Positions 30,662-42,791 of a DNA stretch of 64,000 nucleotides are shown piece by piece. Made by a program: the position numbers and the translations under genes. The notes beneath the pieces are model-generated. The model was not told the origin of the DNA and searched no databases. It was given only the letters and a program-made list of their open reading frames with translations. The first letter of the stretch is position 1, and every line of letters starts with the position of its first letter. This DNA comes from Anastrepha obliqua (lineage: Eukaryota; Arthropoda; Insecta; Diptera; Tephritidae), in contig NC_072897.1 in NCBI RefSeq assembly GCF_027943255.1, positions 41,762,044-41,826,043 on the forward strand. The letters run 5' to 3'.

Positions 30662-31651
30662 ATGAGGCCCCCTGTGCTTCCTCAGAATCCTAATCCCGGT
30701 CAGTTAAACATAGATGACTTGACTGCGCTTATCTCTAGGATATCGACTGAAATATTAAGAAATCAGGGACCACAGGTAGTACAAGCGGTACTTAACCCAA
30801 ACATAGATCCGAATGACGCTGTGGGCCAGGTAATTGACGGACATAGGAATAATTTAAACGACTTAGACAAGATACCCCAAATGCCTTAAGGAATTCTCAG
30901 GGCAACCAGGAGAATTCAGCTCTTGGAAAAAGAGCATGGACAGAATACTTGCCATTTACGAACTCATCAGGGGAACATCCAAGCACTTTGCTAAGCATAA
31001 TCAGAAATAACGGGCAATACGGAAATTGCTTTAGAGTCGTAAAACACGCCTCTAAACTGGGCCGCCATTTCAAAATGTCTTATCGCACATTATGGTGATA
31101 AGAGAGATGTGTCCACGCTGGTGCAGGAAAATAAAACTGTTTCCGAGTTTTACCAGGATGTCTACACACACCTTTTACTCATCTTAAATAAAATAGGGTG
31201 TTTGGAAACAAGCAACGAATCGCTCGTATTGTTAACAAAATCGTATAGGGAAAAGGCCCTCGACACATTCATCAGGGGCTTAAACGGAGACTTACCCCGA
31301 CTCCTAGGTATGAAGAAGCCCGTCGATTTACCCCAAGCCCTACATCTTTGCCTAAAACTGGAAAACCAAAGTTATAGGTCAGGTCATCCGCATCACGTAA
31401 AAAAATATTATATCAAACCCCACAGTTATTTCCCAGAAAAAATTTCCATCCAAATCAGAGACGCTCATTTGATCCTCAATTGGCATACATGCCTCAAACA
31501 TACCAACAGGGATGGCAACCTAGATATCAGACTTTCCCACATAACTCGTATAACCCACCAAGACCCCCTAAACTACAACCAACCGATGGACGTAGATCGA
31601 CCCCATCAAAATCAGAATAATTTTTCAGGGAAAAGACCACCTTCGGTATAG
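30662..31651 (+). pseudogene. gag of the gypsy-group element, broken
   Basis: Starts at ATG 30662 (MRPPVLPQNPNPG). The first part stays open to 30889; the frame then shifts and a second open part covers 31109-31651. Helical capsid-like blocks are seen ([15 protein letters not shown] near 31135) and a Pro/Asn/Gln-rich end, with no zinc knuckle, which is usual for errantiviruses. At least two frameshifts between 30889 and 31109 and a stop at 31651. Confidence 0.75.
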
Positions 31652-31949
31652 AACCAACGGAGAAAAAATCAAAGAACATTCCTTATAGACAACGAAGACC
31701 CTTCAGAACTATCCGACGCCTATTTTATAGCTTAATGAGCTCTTCGTTGTCCTGTTTCCCTAAACTACAACCAACCGATGGACGTAGATCGACCCCATCA
31801 AAATCAGAATAATTTTTCAGGGAAAAGACCACCTTCGGTATAGAACCAACGGAGAAAAAATCAAAGAACATTCCTTATAGACAACGAAGACCCTTCAGAA
31901 CTATCCGACGCCTATTTTATAGCTTAATGAGCTCTTCATTGTCCTGTTT
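31566..31949 (+). repeat. 192-bp tandem duplication at the gag/pol junction
   Basis: 31566-31757 and 31758-31949 are almost identical (one G/A difference seen in CTCTTCGTTG versus CTCTTCATTG). The length is 64 codons, so frame is preserved. It repeats the gag end with its stop and the start of the protease region. Confidence 0.9.
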
Positions 31950-33594
31950 CGAAGTGAGGACGGAGAGCGGTAACATTCCCAAATTTCTTGTGGACACGGG
32001 ATCCAGCAAGAACTATTTACAACCGCATCTAGCGAGGACAAAAATTGAAAATGAAAAACCGTGAAAAACGTAGGGGATCTAAAGATAACAGAATTTACAT
32101 TTTTCAAATTATTTACTTTCGAAGAAAAAATAAAATGTTTTTTAAAGCCCTCTTTAAAAACTTTTCACGGTATCTTAGGAAATGATACCCTTAGAGAATT
32201 GAATGTTGTAATCCGTACGGGGGACAGTTTTATGGCGTTGGAAAATGGAAGGAAAATAGGTCTTAAGCAATTAGAATCAAAAACAGTTAACAATATAGAC
32301 ATTAAGTTGGATAAACTAACAAATGGGCAAAGAAAGGAGATGAATGCTATTGTAAAAGAACACGCAAAAATTTTTTCAGACCCGAATGAAAAATTAACTT
32401 ATACAACAAAAGTTGTTGGGGAAATTAGAACTGAATCAAATATTCCAGTTTACACAAGGCTTTATCCATACCCTGCATTTTTGAAAACACGAGTTGAAAG
32501 ACAGGTAGAACCACTTTTACATGATGGTATTATTAGACCATCAAAGTCACCGTACAATTCACCGGTGTGGATTGTACCCAAAAAAAAAAAATTCAGCGGG
32601 GAATAAGCAATACCGCATGGTAATCGACTACCGCAAGCTTATTAAAATTACAATCGCGGATAAATACCCTATCCCTGAAATAGCTGAAGTAATAGCGCAG
32701 CTTGGCAATAGCAAATTTTTCTCAGTGCTTGATTTGAAAAGTGGTTTTCACCAGATTCCACTAAAAAAATCTGATATTGAAAAAACAGCCTTCTCAATAA
32801 ACAACCGCAAATATGAATTCATACGTTTGCCATTTGGCTTGAAAAACGCCCCATCCATTTTCCAACGAGCTGTCGATGACATATTCCGAGAATTCATTGG
32901 AGAATGTTGTTACGTCTATATTGACGACATAATAATATTCAGCAAATCGCAGATAGAACACTTTCAACATATAAGAAAGATTTTTAGGACATTGGAAGAT
33001 GCCAATATGAAGGTGCAGCTCGACAAATGTAATTTTTTTAAGAAGGACGTGGATTTTTTGGGTTTCGTTATATCCGACAACGGTGTAAAAACCAATAGGG
33101 TAAAAGTGTAGGCGATCGCCAATTTTCCCCAACCTAAAACGTTGAAAGAACTACGTAGTTTCCTGGGTATGTCAGGGTACTACCGACGTTTTATAAAAGA
33201 CTACGCAAAAATTGCAAATCCCCTGACATCCCTTTTGAGAGAAGAAGGAGGCCGAATATCCAAGAATATACCGGCATATGTGAAAATTTTCCCGAACAAA
33301 GAAGCGTTAGAATCTTTTGGTAAAGTAAAAAATTCCTTTATGTCTGAGGATGTTGTTCTCGCATATCCAGAGTACGGAAAGGACTTCGAACTGGTAACCG
33401 ATGCTTCGAATTTCGCAATCGGTGCGGTTTTGTCGCAGAATGATAAGCCTATAGCATTTATATCAAGAACTCTCAATCAAGCGGAGGAGCATTACGCCGC
33501 GAACGAGAAAGAGATGCCATTAACATATGCGCTTAGTAATAAAAACCACAATAGCAAGATGAAACGGAAAGCAATTCTGGAGGAATATAACTAA
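31950..33594 (+). pseudogene. pol: protease, reverse transcriptase and RNase H, broken
   Basis: Protease active-site motif VDTGSS near 31990-32007. RT region from about 32400: IVPKKKK (32570), RMVIDYRKL, FSVLDLKSGFHQI, FGLKNAPSIFQRAVDDI, the catalytic YIDD (near 32920-32931) and FLGFVIS. RNase H start LVTDASNFAIGAVLSQ (about 33393-33440). Frame breaks: after the protease near 32060, in the A-run at 32580-32590, a stop at 33109, and loss of the end of RNase H near 33525-33597. The product would copy the RNA genome to DNA; this copy cannot. Confidence 0.85.
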
Positions 33595-33859
33595 GAATTG
33601 CTCTACAAAACTCTAATTCATTTAAGAACCAGATCTTTCTAAAAACAGACGCAACTTCAACTTACCAGTTTAAAATTGTGTTTCCAACAAGAAATTCTTA
33701 TCTCTATTTTAAAACGTTATCTTAATCCTTCAGTAATAAACTGTATAAAAACAGATGAACACATAATAGGAAAAATTCAGCGAGTATATCCCTTGCATTT
33801 TAACAAATATAAAATTAAGTTCACGCAGGTGGAAGTCGAAGATGTCACCGACATTTAAC

Positions 33860-34738
33860 ACCAGGAAGACATAATTGTTAGATTTCATAACAGAGCGCAC
33901 AGAAACGCTAAGGAGAATAGAACGCAAATTTTGGAAAAATATTATTTCCCAGCAATGTCAAACAAAATGAAGAAAATTATCAAAAACTGTAAGACTTGTA
34001 AACTGAACAAGTACGACCGGCACCCGCCAAAAATGAAAATACAGCCAACGCCCATTCCTAAGTATCCTGGTCAGTCAGTGCAATGGATATACTATTGATG
34101 GGAAAAACACTAATTTTGACAGCTGACAGGATATAAGACAACCTCTAAGAGATATCCTTTTTTCAATGGTACCAGAGTCAATAGTGTCTGACAATGAGAA
34201 ATCTTTCAATTCTGATTCCATTAATTTTATGATAGAGAATGAGTTAGGAATTTCAATTTTTAGAACTCCCCCCTGCACTAGTTGCTCGAATGGTAAGGTA
34301 GAGCGATTCCATTCTACATTGCAAGAAATTATGCGTTGCCTACAGGTTGAAGAAACTTATCGTACTTTTCGAGAATTACTGGACAGATCAGTAAGGGAAT
34401 ACAATTATTCTATTTATTCAGATATAGAAAGGAAACCTATAGAAGCATTCTTTGGTCGACGTGTAAGTAGCGATCCAAATTTGCTGGAAAAGGACAGAAA
34501 TGAGACAATAAAGAAACTTTCAGACAAACAAATGACTGACTTAAATTATCATAACGCGAAAAGATTTCCGCCAAAGGAATATAGGCAAGGAGAAGAGATT
34601 TTTGTTAAATTAAACAGAAGACTAGGAAATGAAGTATCTGCCAGATATAAAAAAAAAATAGTGGCAGAAAATTATAATACAAGTATTAGGACGCAATCTG
34701 GTCGAATTGTGCATAAAAATAATATCAAACAGTCTTAG
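33860..34738 (+). pseudogene. integrase of the gypsy-group element, broken
   Basis: HHCC zinc domain: two His in FHNRAH near 33883 and CKTCK near 33990-34005. The catalytic region is damaged around 34080-34170. A later open stretch 34166-34738 carries the second catalytic Asp in IVSDNEKSF and the Glu in GKVERFHST. A basic C-terminus follows. The first catalytic Asp is not clear, since stops and a deletion lie there. Confidence 0.8.
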
Positions 34739-34791
34739 GAATAAAATCAAACTTCGTTATCTTTTTTTCTCTCTTCTTGATTTTACAGGAC

Positions 34792-36361
34792 TAACAATGT
34801 GGACTTTAATGACTATTTTAACTTTAACTACATTAGTACATATCCAGCAGATTCATATTCACGACCTAACTAACAATAATGGATATATACCTATCCAGGT
34901 AGGAGGAAAGAAGACGATCAAAAATTACGACAAGGTACTGCATTTCATTAACATAAACACATAGGTACGACGAGACCTTTCTTATAATCTCTGAGAACAT
35001 AAAGTCTTTGAAGGCCACAACATTTGAGGGCAAATGACTTTTGGCTTCAATTAATTAAAAATCGTATACTATTAAAAGCAAAAATAAGCAGTCTGCACGT
35101 ACATTCGAAACAAAAGCGAGGCTTAATCAATGTCTAAAGTTTATAGCGGGATCCATTGACAGTGACGACGAGAAAGAAATATACCCTGCATTAACAAACA
35201 TACGAAACAACGAGCGTAACACTACCGCAACGCTGAGTGAGTTAGTACACATTAACACAGGCATGACAGAAGAGATTAGAAATATTACAACCCATATCAA
35301 CAGACAGCAGACATAAATTAAAAGACGAATCACTAAACAGGGTGGCAACTTTAGAGGACCAAGTAAGGTTTATTGAACAGACATAAAGAACTGACAACGA
35401 TTGGACAGATCATTTTTTCCTGCAAAGTAGGCATAATTCCTTCCGATATACTCACGGAAAAGGAAATCAATTTAATTAACGACTTTGACAGTTACAGCAG
35501 AATGAAAATTGCGGTCATGACCGAAGATAGTAATATAGTACTAACATTACTGATACCTAAATTCTCCAGGAAAAAATTATCCAGTATAAGATTTGTCCCT
35601 ATCCCGAATGCGGCGATCAAATCCTTAATATTGGATACATATGACATATTGGTTGATAATGATACCAACATATTTAAAGCAATTATTGAAGATGACTTAG
35701 AAAAGAATTTGGTAAAAATAGAAAATATGTGTATGGAAAATATTTTAAGGTTTCGGGAAGCACAGTGCGAGCTAGAAACTGTGCAAGAATCCTCCGTAAT
35801 AGAAGTAATGCCAGGAATACTTGTATTTAAATATTCCAAGGAAAATATTACTCAATATTGTAATGAATTAGAAATAAAACATACAGGCACATTCCTTATT
35901 AAATTTGAAAACTGTAATGTAACTACACTAAGCACAACATACACTTATATTAATATAAAAATTCATGAAACTTTTATTATGCAAAATCTAATATCAAAAA
36001 TCATAGGAAAGGAAAATATTAATAAACTATAATAGATCTTAAGCTTGAAAGACTGTATGTTAATCATTTAAACAACGAAGAAAACATAAAATTGTTAACT
36101 TATAAAAGTAAAAATACACACAAATTAAGTTTAAGTTCAGACATTATAATAATATCATTTTTTATCCTAACAATATTAATTCTCTACTACAGAGTTAAGC
36201 CAAAATTTTATATTGCAAGAGACAAAGTTGCAAATAGTATTGATACAAATAAGCCATATCTTCAAGTTGCAACAAAAGAGCCTAGTTCCTCCCCACCTAA
36301 GCCACCACGATTGTGGACAATCCACTTGAGAGGGGAAGAGTTAATACAAACAAAATTATAA
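34792..36361 (+). pseudogene. env-like gene, broken
   Basis: A polypyrimidine tract and TTTTACAG (about 34764-34789) precede it, as expected for the env splice acceptor. The start region (ATG at 34798, MWTLMTILTLTTLV) is signal-peptide-like. The middle is disrupted by stops and shifts (34964-35370); a basic KR pair followed by GLIN (about 35115) is where the furin-type cleavage of errantivirus env lies. An open part covers 35373-36032. The end (about 36130-36200) has a hydrophobic membrane segment and short tail. Envelope fusion role is known for the family; this copy is dead. Confidence 0.75.
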
Positions 36362-36467
36362 ATTCCATTTAATAAAGTAAACAAAATTATTAAATTCTTT
36401 TTATTCATTTTATGCTGATATGCAACTTTTGCATTTCACCTAATTTAAGTTTAAACTCTTTTATATA

Positions 36468-36723
36468 AATTTCGCAATAATTATTATTTGACACTTTTGT
36501 TTACCTCCATTTGGTAATTCTTGCGAAAATCAATATTTGCAATAAATGCAAACTCAGAATTATCCGGAAATCACGCCACCTCTTTAGTAGGTTACTATAA
36601 TAGTATACCTAAAGTAAGAAATTTGTAAATTTAGTTTCAGTTTTTAGAATAACTCAATTAAAGTCGGTCGTAAAGAACTTAAAAATTTTTTTTTTAGCTT
36701 TTTCATTTCGTAAAAGCTTAAGT
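36468..36723 (+). repeat. 3' LTR
   Basis: Partner of 29478-29723. It ends near CATTTCGTAAAAGCTTAAG, after which Jockey-type ORF1 sequence begins. Confidence 0.8.
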
Positions 36724-37621
36724 TGCACAAGTAGTAACACAGTCAACAAATAACAAGGTAAATAAAATTAATCCTACGCCTCAAAATGATGATATACAGG
36801 AATTGAAAACAATGATAAGCCAGCTAATTAACCAAATGTCGAACATGATGAATTATATTAAGGCAAAATATTATATGAAATGAAATGGAGCAATTCAAAA
36901 TGGATCACCTACAAGCAACGACAATTCAAATTAATGGCACTCATGGCCTTTTGACTATATCAGCATACTGTCCACCAAAATTTAATAATAAAATAAACCA
37001 TTATGTCGACTACGTAAATACATTTGGAAACAAATTTATAGCCGGGAGGGATTTCAACGCAAAGGACATGACATGGGGCTCAAGACTGACCAATAACAAA
37101 GGGAAAGCTCTACTTGACGCCATCAGAGAATTGAACTGCGACTTTATAAGTACAGGGGAACCCACTTACTGGCCAACTTGTGTTAGTAAAGTACCAGACT
37201 TGCTGGACTTTTTCATAACAAAATCAAGAAACTTAAAAATGCTGACAATTAAATCCTGCCTTGAACTTTCGTCTGACCATTTACCAATAATCCTGACAAT
37301 AAAAAAACGCCTACAACTAACACTTAGTCGGACACTCTATAACCATCTAACAGACTTGGAGGTTTTTATGGAAATAATGTAACAAAGCCTGGACAGGAAA
37401 ATCCCATTAAAAACTGCCCACAATATTGAAACTGCAATAGTCTTTTTTAATGACCCGACTATTATGTCACTAAGCCGATCCACACCAACTCTTCAACCTC
37501 AATCTACAAAATATAACATTCCTGACGCAATAAAAAAGAAACTAAAACAAAAGAGAAAGCTAGGAAAAACAACAATGAAGAAGCAGCAACAAAAACACTG
37601 CAAGAAACGCTATCAGCTACT
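36724..37621 (+). pseudogene. second Jockey-type element: ORF1 end and endonuclease
   Basis: 36724-36880 encodes the ORF1 C-terminus (NDDIQELKTMISQLINQMSNMM). 36885-37382 is an open AP-endonuclease part with ISAYCPPK, AGRDFNAKDMTWGS (normally GDFNAKH; the G is changed to R here), FISTGEPTYWP and SSDHLPIILTI. After a shift at about 37375, KSLDRKIPLKTAHNIE continues the linker to 37620. The N-terminus of the endonuclease is missing. The 3' part of a Jockey element is found at 44755-45478 beyond the insertions. Confidence 0.8.
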
Positions 37622-37760
37622 ATAGGGTTTTTCAGTAAGAGCGCTTCAACTTTTGAACTTTTTTGAATAAAACACAAAGGTTTGACTTTTTTAACTAATT
37701 TTTTTTTTATTACCGAGTTCGAACATATACATTTAAGTATGAAATTCGATTTCTTTTGCA
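37366..37760 (+). repeat. flank segment H, copy 1 of 3
   Basis: 395 bp from TTATGGAAATAATGTAAC to TTTCTTTTGCA. It contains the end of the Jockey endonuclease region and the left end of the mariner-like element whose terminus TATAGGGTTTTTCAGTAAG begins at 37621. It repeats at 39882-40275 and 42397-42791. Confidence 0.95.
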
Positions 37761-39881
37761 TCTATACTAATATTATAAAGAGGAAAACTTTGTTTGTTTG
37801 TTTGTTTGTAACGAATAGGCTCAAAAACTACTGGACCGATTTTAAAAATTCTTTCAGCATTCGAAAACTACATTATCCAAGAGTAACATGGATTACATTT
37901 TATTTTGGAAAAAAATAGGGTTTCGTAAGATATTTGGATTTTTCGGACACAAACTGAAAAAAATCTTATATATAAAATAAAGTCAACTTTTTGTGTGTGT
38001 TCGCTAACCGGCCGTGTCTGCACCGAATTAAACCAAACTTACACACATTGCTAAGAAGGTATTGAAGATGGTTTCCGTATAGTTTGGATACCTATTGGTG
38101 CATAGGGCTCGAGATATAGGTCAAAACGTGGACCCGGGTAACCTTTGTTTGTGTATGTACAATATGGGTATCAAATGTGATAAGTTGATAAGTGCTTTAA
38201 TACGGGGTAATTTTCATACCTATTGATGACTAGGGTCTCGAAATATATGCCAAAACGTGGACCCGCCGTGTCTTTGAACCGAATTAAACCAAACTTACAC
38301 ACATTGGTAAGGAGGTATTGAAGATGGTTTCCGTATAGTTTGGATACCTATTGGTAGATAGGGTCTCGAGATATAGGTCAAAACGTGGACCCGGGTAACC
38401 TTCGGATGTGTATGTACAATATGGCTATCAAATGGAAGCTGTTGGTGAATGCTTTAGTTCAGAGTATTTCCATCCGCTCCGTGACTAGGGTCTCGAGATA
38501 GAGACCAAAACGTGGACCCTAGAATGTGTTTGTACAATATGGATATCAACTGAAAGCTGCTGATAAGTGCTTTACTACGGGGTAATTTTCATACCTATTG
38601 ATGACTAGGGTCTCGAAATATATGCCAAAACGTGGACCCGTCGTGTCTTTGAACCGAATTAAACCAAACTTACACACATTGTTAAGTAGGTATTGAAGAT
38701 GATTTCCGTGTAGTTTGAATACCTATTGGTAGATAGGGTCTCGAGATATAGGTCAAAACGTGGACCCGGGTAACCTTCGGACGTGTATGTACAATATGGG
38801 TATCAAATGGAAGCTGTTGGTGAATGCTTTAGTTCAGAGTATTTTTCATGCCGCTCCGTGACTAGGGTCTCGAGATAGAGACCAAAACGTGGACCCTAGA
38901 ATGTGTTTGTACAATATGGATATCAAATTGAAGCTGTTGGTGAATGCCTTAGTACAGAGTATTTTTCATGCCGCTACGTGACTGGGGTCTCGAGATATAG
39001 GTCAAAACGTGGACCCGGGTAACCTTTGGTTGTGTATGTACAACATGGGTATCAAATGAAAGCTGTTGATAAGTGCTTTAATATGGGGTAATTTTCATAC
39101 CTATTGATGACTAGGGTCTCGAAATATATGCCAAAACGTGGACCCGCCGTGTCTTTGCACCGAATTAAACCAAACTTACGCACATTGTTAAGTAAGTATT
39201 GAAAATGGGTTTCGTAAAGTTTGGTTGTAATTCGGAGCACTGGCAACGGGTACAGCGTTCTTTTGAGCCAGCCATAATGTCGCTTACTTTTTTAACGCTT
39301 GGGGCGGAACTGAACTGTCAAATTGACAGTGTGAGTTACAATGTGTCAATATTTCTTTCTGATTTGGATGCCATAAGGAAAAAACGTAAGTGCAACATGT
39401 AAAAATTGTTTGTGAATTTTTTTGGAGTGGATTTTGGAACAGTGAATAATTTCTTACGAAATTTGAGAATTTAATGTGAAATCCGAATGTTCAAATGAAA
39501 TTATGTGTTCGTGGAAAAAACAATTTTTTTCGTTTTTTTTTTTTTTGGAAAAATATAAATGGATAACGGTTAAAAAAGCTCCAATGCTTAATAAAACATA
39601 TAAATTGAAACGAAAAATTCATGGATGATCAGGAAAAAAGACGATTGTTTATTCATATGCGTTGATTTGAAATTTAAAAACAATCTTCTTTTTCCTGATT
39701 TTCAATTTATATTTTATTATATATTTACTCAAAAACAAATAGAAAAACAAAAAATATTGTTTATGCCAAAGCGCTTGAATAAAGAATAAAGAAATAAATA
39801 ATATGAAAACCATATATTTTCTGTTCTAAACCATATCTATTCTATTTTAGTGTGCCCAGCGAAGGGGGCCGGGTTTGCTAG
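37761..39881 (+). mobile_element. non-autonomous Helitron X, copy 1
   Basis: 5' end TCTATACTAATATTATAAAG. The 3' end has a GCCC-AGCGAAGG-GGGC hairpin, then CGGGTTTGCTAG, followed by host T: the TC...CTAG ends and 3' hairpin of rolling-circle transposons. 2121 bp. The body is a chain of diverged repeats (37990-39200) with shared blocks such as GTGGACCCGGGTAACCTT and TATCAAATGGAAGCTGTTGG, then a possible captured exon (39199-39385). It has no Rep/helicase gene. Inserted at A^T (the third H copy shows the empty site GCA-TGACC). Confidence 0.9.
39199..39385 (+). other. possible captured exon with splice donor inside Helitron X
   Basis: An open frame of about 62 codons (MKMGFVKFGCNSEHWQRVQ...) runs into AAAAAAC-GTAAGT at 39386, a consensus 5' splice site. 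It lies after the repeat chain in non-repetitive sequence. An inner ATG (MSLTFLTLGAELNCQID) is another possible start. The block contains a 17-bp perfect palindrome, ACTGTCAAATTGACAGT. Helitrons are known to capture exons. I do not recognise the protein, and it may be chance. Confidence 0.35.
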
Positions 39882-40275
39882 TTATGGAAATAATGTAACA
39901 AAGCCTGGACAGGAAAATCCCATTAAAAACTGCCCACAATATTGAAACTGCAATAGTCTTTTTTAATGACCCGACTATTATGTCACTAAGCCGATCCACA
40001 CCAACTCTTCAACCTCAATCTACAAAATATAACATTCCTGACGCAATAAAAAAGAAACTAAAACAAAAGAGAAAGCTAGGAAAAACAACAATGAAGAAGC
40101 AGCAACAAAAACACTGCAAGAAACGCTATCAGCTACTATAGGGTTTTTCAGTAAGAGCGCTTCAACTTTTGAACTTTTTTGAATAAAACACAAAGGTTTG
40201 ACTTTTTTAACTAATTTTTTTTTATTATCGAGTTCGAACATATACATTTAAGTATGAAATTCGATTTCTTTTGCA
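39882..40275 (+). repeat. flank segment H, copy 2 of 3
   Basis: 394 bp, nearly identical to 37366-37760. It joins directly to the CTAG end of Helitron copy 1 on the left and to the TC end of copy 2 on the right. Confidence 0.95.
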
Positions 40276-42396
40276 TCTATACTAATATTATAAAGAGGAA
40301 AACTTTGCTTGTTTGTTTGTTTGTAACGAATAGGCTCAAAAACTACTGGACCGATTTTAAAAATTCTTTCAGCATTCGAAAACTACATTATCCAAGAGTA
40401 ACATGGATTACATTTTATTTTGGAAAAAAATAGGGTTCCGTAAGATATTTGGATTTTTCGGACACAAACTGAAAAAAATCTTATATATAAAATAAAGTCA
40501 ACTTTTTGTGTGTGTTCGCTAACCGGCCGTGTCTGCACCGAATTAAACCAAACTTACACACATTGCTAAGAAGGTATTGAAGATGGTTTCCGTATAGTTT
40601 GGATACCTATTGGTGCATAGGGCTCGAGATATAGGTCAAAACGTGGACCCGGGTAACCTTTGGTTGTGTATGTACAATATGGGTATCAAATGTGATAAGT
40701 TGATAAGTGCTTTAATATGGGGTAATTTTCATACCTATTGATGACTAGGGTCTCGAAATATATGCCAAAACGTGGACCCGCCGTGTCTTTGAACCGAATT
40801 AAACCAAACTTACACACATTGGTAAGGAGGTATTGAAGATGGTTTCCGTATAGTTTGGATACCTATTGGTAGATAGGGTCTCGAGATATAGGTCAAAACG
40901 TGGACCCGGGTAACCTTCGGATGTGTATGTACAATATGGCTATCAAATGGAAGCTGTTGGTGAATGCTTTAGTTCAGAGTATTTCCATCCGCTCCGTGAC
41001 TAGGGTCTCGAGATAGAGACCAAAACGTGGACCCTAGAATGTGTTTGTACAATATGGATATCAACTGAAAGCTGCTGATAAGTGCTTTACTACGGGGTAA
41101 TTTTCATACCTATTGATGACTAGGGTCTCGAAATATATGCCAAAACGTGGACCCGTCGTGTCTTTGAACCGAATTAAACCAAACTTACACACATTGTTAA
41201 GTAGGTATTGAAGATGATTTCCGTGTAGTTGGAATACCTATTGGTAGATAGGGTCTGGAGATATAGGTCAAAACATGGACCCGGGTAACCTTCGGACGTG
41301 TATGTACAATATGGGTATCAAATGGAAGCTGTTGGTGAATGCTTTAGTTCAGAGTATTTTTCATGCCGCTCCGTGACTAGGGTCTCGAGATAGAGACCAA
41401 AACGTGGACCCTAGAATGTGTTTGTACAATATGGATATCAAATTGAAGCTGTTGGTGAATGCCTTAGTACAGAGTATTTTTCATGCCACTACGTGACTGG
41501 GGTCTCGAGATATAGGTCAAAACGTGGACCCGGGTAACCTTTGGTTGTGTATGTACAACATGGGTATCAAATGAAAGCTGTTGATAAGTGCTTTAATATG
41601 GGGTAATTTTCATACCTATTGATGACTAGGGTCTCGAAATATATGCCAAAACGTGGACCCGCCGTGTCTTTGCACCGAATTAAACCAAACTTACGCACAT
41701 TGTTAAGTAAGTATTGAAAATGGGTTTCGTAAAGTTTGGTTGTAATTCGGAGCACTGGCAACGGGTACAGCGTTCTTTTGAGCCAGCCATAATGTCGCTT
41801 ACTTTTTTAACGCTTGGGGCGGAACTGAACTGTCAAATTGACAGTGTGAGTTACAATGTGTCAATATTTCTTTCTGATTTGGATGCCATAAGGAAAAAAC
41901 GTAAGTGCAACATGTAAAAATTGTTTGTGAATTTTTTTGGAGTGGATTTTGGAACAGTGAATAATTTCTTACGAAATTTGAGAATTTAATGTGAAATCCG
42001 AATGTTCAAATGAAATTATGTGTTCGTGGAAAAAACAATTTTTTTCGTTTTTTTTTTTTTTGGAAAAATATAAATGGATAACGGTTAAAAAAGCTCCAAT
42101 GCTTAATAAAACATATAAATTGAAACGAAAAATTCATGGATGATCAGGAAAAAAGACGATTGTTTATTCATATGCGTTGATTTGAAATTTAAAAACAATC
42201 TTCTTTTTCCTGATTTTCAATTTATATTTTATTATATATTTACTCAAAAACAAATAGAAAAACAAAAAATATTGTTTATGCCAAAGCGCTTGAATAAAGA
42301 ATAAAGAAATAAATAATATGAAAACCATATATTTTCTGTTCTAAACCATATCTATTCTATTTTAGTGTGCCCAGCGAAGGGGGCCGGGTTTGCTAG
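40276..42396 (+). mobile_element. non-autonomous Helitron X, copy 2
   Basis: Same length (2121 bp) and ends as 37761-39881. It differs at roughly ten positions that I could see, for example TTTGCTTG for TTTGTTTG near 40309, GGGTTCCG for GGGTTTCG near 40433, and CTGGAG for CTCGAG near 41257. The differences argue against a pure assembly copy. The candidate exon and splice donor recur at 41714-41902. Confidence 0.9.
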
Positions 42397-42791
42397 TTAT
42401 GGAAATAATGTAACAAAGCCTGGACAGGAAAATCCCATTAAAAACTGCCCACAATATTGAAACTGCAATAGTCTTTTTTAATGACCCGACTATTATGTCA
42501 CTAAGCCGATCCACACCAACTCTTCAACCTCAATCTACAAAATATAACATTCCTGACGCAATAAAAAAGAAACTAAAACAAAAGAGAAAGCTAGGAAAAA
42601 CAACAATGAAGAAGCAGCAACAAAAACACTGCAAGAAACGCTATCAGCTACTATAGGGTTTTTCAGTAAGAGCGCTTCAACTTTTGAACTTTTTTGAATA
42701 AAACACAAACGGTTTGACTTTTTTAACTAATTTTTTTTTATTATCGAGTTTGAACATATACATTTAAGTATGAAATTCGATTTCTTTTGCA
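42397..42791 (+). repeat. flank segment H, copy 3 of 3, with the unoccupied Helitron site
   Basis: Continues past TTTTGCA directly into TGACCACTGCG, which is mariner-like coding sequence (minus strand). This is the pre-insertion sequence of the Helitron target A^T. Confidence 0.9.

Larger units (their letters stand above)
29478..36723 (+). mobile_element. env-bearing gypsy-group LTR retrotransposon (errantivirus-like), defective
   Basis: About 7.25 kb. Direct repeats of about 250 bp at both ends (29478-29723 and 36468-36723) serve as LTRs; the first is followed by a primer-binding site. Gene order gag, protease, RT, RNase H, integrase, then a spliced-type env, as known for insect errantiviruses. 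All three genes have stops or frameshifts. The LTRs differ at several positions and one small indel, so insertion is not very recent. I describe it only as a broken relic. Confidence 0.9.

Noticed and set aside
38000..39200. Protein coding by the Helitron repeat chain
   Set aside because: Short frames only, no conserved reading frame across repeats.
37761..42396. Two Helitrons as a pure assembly duplicate
   Set aside because: About ten base differences between the copies were seen; not excluded as merged haplotypes, but not a simple echo.
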